The notes under the pieces were generated by a model. The model did no database searches and had not been told where the DNA came from. It was given only the letters and a program-made list of their open reading frames with translations. A stretch of DNA of 64,000 nucleotides from Diphasiastrum complanatum (Eukaryota > Streptophyta > Lycopodiopsida > Lycopodiales > Lycopodiaceae): contig CM055100.1 in the NCBI GenBank assembly GCA_029204225.1, forward strand, positions 61,563,472 to 61,627,471, written 5' to 3'. Shown in pieces: positions 56,787 to 64,000 of the stretch. Numbering within the stretch: position 1 is the first letter of the stretch; every line of letters begins with the position of its first letter. The position numbers and the translations under genes were made by a program.

Positions 56787-59229
56787 CTAATCTACTAGTA
56801 ACGTTGTCGGTGTGGAAATGACTTGACGCAACTCTTGGCGAGTTAATATAGGTTGGTGAATGAACATGTGTTGATTCATGTCTAAGCCTTTTAGCTTTAA
56901 AAATACATAGTACAAGTGTTTGCAAGGAATGTATTTGCCATCTTGAACAGATTTTTGAAAATCCATGCAAGTGCAACTAGGATCAACATCAATTGTCACC
57001 TTATATTGTTGTCCGGTCGAAACGCTATTAAAACTTAGTATTGTAATTATTTCTTTCTCTCCATCACGTGATTTGTTGTCACCCTTTACAATTGCACTCA
57101 ACTTCACTCCACGCATCGCACACTCCTTTGCTAACAATGAGACACTTGACCTCCTTCGCATTTGCCTACGACCACTTGAGCTTGGTTGTTGTATTGTAGA
57201 CATTGGCGTTGCAATGGAATGCTCTGCTCTTGTGTTGGGTGGGCTGATATAATTTTCACTTTTGCATTCTTATACAAACTTTGCCCTGCACAAGTATTCA
57301 AATTCTTCTTTTGTTAAATTTGTTCCCCTTAAAATGGACCAATGTTCTGGTAGCATGGTTGGTTTAATAATAATTTGCAAATGAATTGTCCATGTGCACC
57401 TCAAATCTGAAGAACAAAACCACATCATCTGTGAAGTTTCCCCTTTATTATGGGTGCGCCTTCCAAAGAAACATGGATGTGGGCCTGCTGTTAGTGGCTT
57501 GTTCCATCTGCACCTACCTGGATTCTTGATTCCTTGACATTTCACTCGATGACCTTTTTTGAGTCTACGAATGGCCCACCAACTTTCATGGATATCTCGC
57601 TCAATTAACATTTCACAGTTTTGGGGTACTTGTTGCACATGTGGAGAAGTGGAAAAACCATGTGTTGCTATGGTTCGCCTACTTGGTTGACCTTGTTTAC
57701 CAGGTCGTTGAATTCTTATGTTTTTCATATCTGGTCTATGACAGACATTCTCTATCTCTGTATTCCATTGTGAGTGGGGACGTTTACGACTTACAAAACA
57801 AGTATTTTCCTCATTTGGAATGCCATCTTCTGTCAAGTCAAACATGCCACAAAATCATTCACCGTATTGTTGAAACATGCACCAACAATGTCAGATCTCC
57901 TTCTGGATGTTACTTTGTGAACAAGTTCCTCAACAGATGGCCCACTACCCATATACTTCCTTGTTAGCTATGATTTTTCTCTAGTACTTTGTAGAATGGC
58001 ATTGGCCAAATCACCAACAGCAGCCTCATGTAGACTAAGTTTGAATGTATATGAGTCAACACTTTGCCAATTGCTATGTTTGACTTCAGCAAGGTTTGTT
58101 GTCGGTATGAAGGCTTCATCCTCAATGTCCATCATCTATGACAACAAATAAAATCAACATATCAATTTAGCACATCTCAAATAATCTTGCAAGCCCTAAA
58201 CAGATTAATAAAACAAAAGAAAAAGAGTCAAATGTAGATATACTAATATGATGTATCTAATTGTGTTCAGAAACACACAGTGACAATAAATTTTTCCCAT
58301 CTAGCAATTCGGTTCTTCCACCATGTTAGCCAGCTATGAAGTTGCTCATAACAATTGTCATTGGCATTTCCTTGAGTCCACCAATCACATATCTTATTGT
58401 ATAATTTATCAGCCTCTTGAATACTAGGTGAATTCCTCCATTGTACACACAATCCAATATGCTCGTCTCTAGTTTGTTGTTTGATGTATTTGGTAGTATG
58501 TTTGCGAACAGAGTCCATGAAGTGCCATAAGCATGAACGCTCTTTTCCTTCCATAGGTATTTTAGGTCCCTGTCCAAAAACAGTTCTAATCGCCAACCAA
58601 TTTGCTTGAGCCTCATCTGCCATGAACCCTCTGAATGTGACTGCACCAGTGCCATGTTTTGCCATGACTCTAACAAGCATTTCCAAAATAATATTTGCGT
58701 TTGTGTGTCCTCAGATACCATTTCACAAGTTGCAATGGTTTGCATAGAATGTATTATGAAAAAGTAGAAAACAATCATTAAAATTTATAAACTAAAATTT
58801 GTGTTTGCATTTCACAAGTTGTAGTGGTTTGCATAGAATGTATTTCGAAAAAATAGAAAACAATCATTGAGAAGACATTGAGCATGCCAAACACATCTAA
58901 GATCTAGCACTAACAGACCTGGTATCATACACATGAACTCCTAGTGTCACCCAATCTTTCACACGATGCACATGATCAAAACAACACCAAGCCTTTTCAA
59001 GATCATATTCTGGTTGCATTCTTTTGACCAAATCAACACCAGAAGCAAGGGCGTAAGTAGACAATTTGAAAACAAAACATTTGTCCGTATCATCATGGAT
59101 TTGTCCAGGGAACAAAGAACCATGAAAAAATTCATAGGAACAATGTTCTCTTAAGTACATAAGCGCAGATATGTCATCTGATAGACTTTTCAGTTTGCCA
59201 CTGTTGTAACGACGCCATTTATGAACCAG
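56787..59229 (-). pseudogene. MULE-type transposase gene with introns
   Basis: Read on the minus strand. The first segment (59229-58919) has YNSGKLKSLSDDISALMYL, then a KDWVTLGVHVYDTR block with the probable first catalytic Asp. After a repeat-containing intron, the segment 58778-58690 (TIATCEMVSEDTQTQILFW) continues, with a frame shift near 58685, into MAKHGTGAVTFRGFMADEAQ (second Asp in FMADEA) and W-AIRTVFG. It ends near 58270 at a GT donor. The next segment from about 58138 (MMDIEDEAFIPTTNLAEVKH) is a conserved MULE block after the DDE core. Then comes a Cys/His-rich part at 57845-57270 (ESWWAIRRLKKGHRVKC, with C-x8-C and later C-H positions, perhaps a FLYWCH/GCM-like finger). Last is a SWIM finger CTCMDFQKSVQDGKYIPCKH (57203-56787). 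The product would cut and paste its element. Stops and the frame shift suggest decay. Confidence 0.75.
58721..58868 (-). repeat. 59-bp direct duplication inside the MULE gene
   Basis: 58721-58779 (TTTCACAAGTTGCAATGGTT and on) recurs at 58810-58868 with a few changes. One copy covers coding sequence (TIATCEMV segment) and the other lies in the presumed intron, so duplication of an exon start next to an intron is likely. Confidence 0.8.
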
Positions 59230-59879
<650 letters not shown>

Positions 59880-60082
59880 TTCTGGAGGCCATTCTTTGTG
59901 GAGAAAAGCAACTGTTACATCAATCAGCAGGGTTGCGGAGGCCAAACAAATACGCTGACAACGATCTTACTTGGTATGCTTTTCATTATGTCAGCTTGTT
60001 TTGTTGTCATCAAAATATTTTTTATGATGTATTGTAATTGATCTGCCATCGAGCTTACCAAAACAATAGAAACATAGATAGG

Positions 60083-61166
60083 GTTGCAAATTTTTTTGCT
60101 AGCCCGCTGGCGTTGGGTGGCCAGTGGGGTAGCATTTGTTTCAGCCCAATAAGACTGATCGTCGACGATCAGCCCTGTTGGGCTGAAACAAATACAAGCC
60201 AAATAGATCTTGTGAAAAACGTCCAAAAAAGCTGCCAAAATGGGTTAAATCATAATGATGGATTGAACTCTACTTTTAGCACAGGCTGGCATTCTTTTTC
60301 AGCTCAACAGGGCTGATCGTCGACGATCAGCCTTATTGGGTTGATAAGGCTAATCCGTTTGCCCGATTTTCACACCTGCACCATGCATCTCACTACATTA
60401 ATGTGAACTTGCAAGTTACCATGCGACTGGGTGATATACAAATAACATCAAACTTAGAGTTGTTGTTACCTGCTGGAACTTGCTTGTAGTGCTTCGATTT
60501 CTCACAGCTTGAGAGTTAGCATGGGACTGGATTCTTCACAGATAATATTACGCTTAATCTTACTATCTTTGAGATTCGAGGTAAGTCGGGAATAGGGCAC
60601 CTGTTGGCTGGGCTGGCATTTTTTTCAGCCCCACAAGGCTGATCGTCGACGATTGGCCCATTAGGGCTGATCCACCTTTTTTTAAGATATTTTATCATCC
60701 CCACAGTAGCCAACAGACTGACAATTTTTTTCAGCCCCACAGGGCTGATCGTCTGCGGAGCATTACAGCATAATACTAAAGGCATCGTGCCAGCAAAGCT
60801 TAAGCGATGATGTAGAATTTGGCACTTTGTTCCCCAGGAGAAGTATAGAGCTCAAGGACCAAGTGCGTTGTGGGTTTGGAACCTTTCCGTGTAGTTCGTA
60901 TCGTTTCATAGAGAAATTTACATGAAGAGAGCTGAGGCAAAATCTGTCTGAAATTGCAATTTGACTGAGGTAGTTGAGAAATTGCAACAAACTTTCATAA
61001 AATCTGCTTGAAATTTCAGCGATTGGAGGGTAGCTAACCAGTGATTTCTCCTACTGAATTTGATGTGACGCCAAATGATTTAAAGTGCTGCAAATTTTTT
61101 TGCCAGCTCGCTGGCTGGCCAGCAGACTACTGACATTTTTTTTCAACCCAACATAGGGTTGCAAAT
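60083..61166. repeat. Cluster of GTCGAC-centred palindromes
   Basis: The 18-bp perfect palindrome CTGATCGTCGACGATCAG occurs at 60155-60172 and 60313-60330. Near-copies are at 60640-60655 (one arm changed) and 60743-60755 (half). The first sits in the centre of a 60-bp palindrome (60134-60193) whose outer 16-bp arms ATTTGTTTCAGCCCAA and TTGGGCTGAAACAAAT match exactly. The others have shorter AGCCC/GGGCT arms. Related words (TTGCAAATTTTTTTG, then GCTGGC, then TTTTTTTCAGCCC) recur near 60085, 60600, 60725 and 61089. They may be fold-back elements or binding sites. They lie between two divergent genes. Confidence 0.85.
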
Positions 61167-61305
61167 GAATTAACCCAAAAGTTGTGCAATTATTGATCAT
61201 ATAGAGGTATTCTATTTTTTTTCCTATTTTAAAATATCAAAATGAAAATTGTAAAGGTTAATAATTGTAAAATGATATTGTTTGTGTTCTGTGCTCATGT
61301 CATAG

Positions 61306-62900
61306 TTACAATCACAAGTTGAAGATCCTACTCAGGTGACTGAGAGAGTTGTTGAATATTCTGATCATGTGGATGTCATGAAAACCGAACAATTGATAGA
61401 AAATCAATCAGGATTAGAGAATGTTTGTAACGAGGACAGAAAAGCTCAAGACTTGGAAGAACATCATACAAAAGACACCACTGCCACAATAGGTAAAAAA
61501 AGAAAAGAATCAAAGGAAACAACTGAAGAATTTGGACTTCCGTGTCGATATGCTGTCAGTTACTATGACCAATTTAAGATTAATAAGATCCACACCACCA
61601 CCCTCATTCCTTAATGTAGAATTGCATCAAATTCTGCAATTAGGAATGTGGGAAGCCAACACTTGAAATTAAAGCATGCCTTTAGAGATGAGGGGTATGT
61701 CATGGAGAAGGGAGATTTTATACTATCACTTTGTACCACCGAAGAAGGGGTGATTTTGGTTAAGGACTATGCAAAGTCACTATGGGATGAGACATGGGAA
61801 CGAATGAGTATAGAATTTGATGAGAAGATGAAAGATGATCCAGTCTGGTCAAATATGTGTGGTTGCATGTTGATTTGTTGGGACGGAAACCATAGACTAC
61901 GAGGTTGGATGGAGGCCATCCATGAAAATTTCTCGGAGGATATTAGCAAGCATGTGCTTGTAAGAGCTTCGTTCATCCGCCCAACAAAGGAGGGTGCAAT
62001 GCACATACTTGCATCCATGAACAGAATAAATCGGTACACAATCTAACTATATGTCACTACAATGTATGTGTTTTTTTTAAAATAATGCAATGTAGATTAT
62101 GATAAGTATCATACTTTTTAAACTTAAAACAAATGTATTTTGCAGTTTGAATGAGATTGGGGTGATTAAGACAGACCTAAAGGATCAACTATACAATGTT
62201 AGGCGAGTGGCAGAGTGCAATACAGAATATAAAAAATGTTTTACTGAAGAAGAGTTGCAAGAAATTGAAAAGATTCGGGCAGGAGAGGAAAAAAGGGAAA
62301 TGCTCTTTGGTATCCACACAGTCGCTACATGCTAGCAAGGGGTTTATTTGAGGTACTTGTCTTATTTTAATTGCATTTTGTTTTTTTATAACATTGTGTT
62401 TGATCTGTATTATTTTAATTGCATTTTGATTTGTTATGTCGTGTACTTGTGAAATCATTTTTGGGTAGAATGATGTCAATAGAGATTTGGCTGAAGCGCG
62501 GGAGAAACATGACGCAATGAAAGATAATTCAAAAAAGGGAAAGAGCTTAAAAGATGCCCAAAGTGGTGTCGTCATGAAATGGTCCACAAATATGTCGAAA
62601 ATGTTGGGAATTGTTAATCCCTCGCTTGGAGAAGTTTGGTTTGAAAGGGTGACAACGATGGATGTGGGGGGCACTAGTTTTTCTATGGGCCTCAAAAAAC
62701 TACATTCGTTGAGATGTGCAAATGTGGCAAATGAAACACGAAATACGTGGTTGGCTATGGCAATAGGACCGATGAGAGGGCAATTTATTCCCGGAGGTGA
62801 CAGGGACTTTCGCCTGTGGGTGGTGAAAGAGACATGGTTTACAAATCTAGTGGTCCAAGCAAAACTTGTCTTGGCTATGCTACGTGAGCTCGTTATGTAA
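61306..62900 (+). pseudogene. Gene with a ParB/sulfiredoxin-like DGNHR motif
   Basis: Exons are 61306-62033, 62146 to about 62354 and 62469-62900, each with GT-AG borders. The first junction completes an Arg codon; the second is in phase 0. Exon 1 starts acidic, then has a KKRKESKETTEE linker, HLKLKHAFRDEGYVMEKGD, a helical part, and GCMLICWDGNHRLRGWMEAI. DGNHR after a hydrophobic strand is the hallmark of the ParB/Srx-like fold, where it binds or processes nucleotide-containing substrates. The assignment is by motif only. Exon 2 is helical (KTDLKDQLYNVRRVAECNTE) and ends WYPHSRYMLARGLFE in a frame reached by a one-base shift near 62310. Exon 3 ends with a conserved-looking GQFIPGGDRDFRLWVVKE part. 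A TAA at 61612-61614 interrupts exon 1. The product, about 450 residues, is not recognised. It stands opposite the MULE gene, so it may be cargo of the same element. Confidence 0.5.
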
Positions 62901-63320
62901 TTAGTGCAACTTGAACATGCATCTATGTGAAAGCCAATTTGTGTGCTTATCTTTTTTTCTTTTGTTCAATTTCACTATGTTATATTTGTATGCCAGTTTA
63001 AATAGTATGTTGTAGGTTGATATTCCCTGCAAATATTCTAGCCATATGGTAATTCAAGTTAGCTCAAGTCATATAATTAAAGCAGCTCTAGCTTAGGTCC
63101 ATTGGGGGTCTGTCCCATGGAACCTAGCTTATATATATAAGTCACATGGTCCATTGGGGTTTGTCCCATGGAACCTTTTGTAAGTCATTTAGTTCTATAC
63201 TTATTTACTATGGCTTGTAAATTAACTAAATTATCAGATTTCGAGTTTTTGACGGTTCTTTGTAAAACAAGGGCCTCCAAGTATAAGTCAATGTGGAGAG
63301 CTCATTTGTAGGTGAACACT
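62901..63320. repeat. Flank with a 30-bp direct repeat
   Basis: GGTCCATTGGGGGTCTGTCC plus CATGGAACCT at 63096-63125 recurs at 63148-63176 with two differences. No gene is seen in this stretch. Confidence 0.7.
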
Positions 63321-63669
63321 TGTAGAGAAATTCTACATTTTGGATCTTCCCATCTCTCTTGTGTCTTAATCCTAGATACGGTCAAGAATACAGCCCCATC
63401 CGTGTTTTGTCAAGAATTAAATATGCAACATCAAGCATTCACCATAAGCAATCACCACAAGAAGGCGGAAGAAGAACACGTACTGTCACTCTATCACACA
63501 AACTCATACAGAATGTAAAATGTACAAATAAACCCTAAACCCTAATAGAGATAGAAAACCTACGAGTAGACTAATAGACTAGCCTACGGCTATTGACAGC
63601 TGGTCACACCTGTCAACATTAATGTGCATCGTAAACAAGAATATTGAACTTTATCATTGATTTCTAACA
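63321..63669 (-). repeat. 3' LTR of a copia element
   Basis: On the minus strand it starts TGTTAGAAATCAATG at 63669 and probably ends TTTCTCTACA at 63321. The two ends are imperfect inverted repeats (TGTTAGAAAT and TGTAGAGAAAT). A purine tract, GAGGGAGAG, precedes the start. The outer border was not checked against a second copy. Confidence 0.65.
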
Positions 63670-64000
63670 CTCTCCCTCAATGATAAAATTACATTTTTCT
63701 ATCCCTAATAGAGTACGAAACCTCTCAAATTTACATCTACCTAATGACTTAGTAAAAATATCTGCCTTTTGATCTTCAAATTTACAAAAAACAAGATCAA
63801 TGGCTCCATCACGAATTTTCTCTCGAACAAAATGGTAGTGTATTTCGATGTGCTTGGTTCGAGCATGTAAAACTGGATTTTTGGCAAGGTGAATGCAACT
63901 TTGATTATCGCAAGATATAGTAGTCGCATCCACCTGTGGTTGACCTAAATCCACAAGCAATCTTCGTAACCATACCGCTTCTTGTGTAGCATTGCTGAGT
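63664..64000 (-). CDS. Copia RNase H, C-terminal end, continues past the window
   Basis: The minus-strand frame is open from the window edge: ATQEAVWLRRLLVDLGQP, CDNQSCIHLAKNPV, ARTKHIEIHYHFVREKI, DLVFCKFEDQKADIFTKSL, then RTLLGIEKC and a stop inside the first bases of the LTR. These are intact RNase H segments of a Ty1/copia polyprotein (it removes the RNA strand during cDNA synthesis). No stop or frame shift is seen in this part, so the element may be better preserved than its neighbours. Confidence 0.85.
   Translation of the reverse strand, partial: LSNATQEAVWLRRLLVDLGQPQVDATTISCDNQSCIHLAKNPVLHARTKHIEIHYHFVREKIRDGAIDLVFCKFEDQKADIFTKSLGRCKFERFRTLLGIEKCNFIIEGEC

Noticed and set aside
60083-61166. 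Palindrome cluster as a CRISPR array
   Set aside because: The units are self-complementary, irregularly spaced, and lie in plant DNA with no cas genes.

Overview
This window is land-plant nuclear DNA: GT-AG introns, plant-type Ty1/copia and Ty3/gypsy retrotransposons, initiator-tRNA-Met primer sites, a MULE-type DNA transposase with a SWIM zinc finger, long AT-rich gene-free stretches, and no bacterial or organellar features. The density of decayed copia elements suggests a large, transposon-rich genome. From memory the MULE transposase resembles bryophyte, lycophyte or fern copies more than angiosperm ones, but this is a weak impression.

Layout. 0.2-1.4 kb: a four-exon Ulp1 (C48)-like protease gene, frame-shifted near its 5' end. 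1.55-2.25 kb (-), 7.6-8.15 kb (+) and 23.1-24.8 kb (+): three decayed copies (X1, X2, X3) of one unrecognised intron-containing gene family. 2.6-7.4 kb: a Ty3/gypsy remnant. 8.9-11.5 kb (-): decayed copia element B. 11.5-16.8 kb: AT-rich desert. 16.8-21.7 kb: two related copia 5' halves joined tail to tail. 25.2-29.5 kb: copia 5' halves G and H, with tandem primer-site-like repeats. 30.0-35.2 kb (-): copia element D, the most complete one, with two LTRs but no RNase H. 36.8-41.5 kb: rearranged copia element K. 41.8-45.4 kb: a strand-asymmetric degenerate repeat built on GGATG and TCGAAAAA motifs. 45.5-48.0 kb (-): copia I. 48.0-51.2 kb (+): copia J. 51.2-52.2 kb: an inverted G/H-family LTR. 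52.2-53.0 kb: a short tandem repeat and a possible miniature LTR element. 54.2-55.5 kb: a CpG-richer promoter-like stretch with short unrecognised reading frames. 56.8-59.2 kb (-): a MULE transposase gene. 59.8 kb: (GA)55. 60.1-60.8 kb: palindromes built on CTGATCGTCGACGATCAG. 61.3-62.9 kb (+): a gene with a ParB/sulfiredoxin-like DGNHR motif. 63.3-64.0 kb (-): an LTR and the RNase H end of a copia element that runs out of the window.

How the parts relate. Nearly all coding capacity is transposon-derived, and most stop codons in the gag genes are explained by C-to-T or G-to-A changes, as expected of old methylated DNA. The parts least explained by ordinary elements are: (i) the X family beside a Ulp1-like protease; (ii) the MULE transposase and the DGNHR gene, divergently placed around a cluster of perfect palindromes; and (iii) the 41.8-45.4 kb repeat. 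Gene and element assignments rest on motifs read by eye, and no database search was possible.
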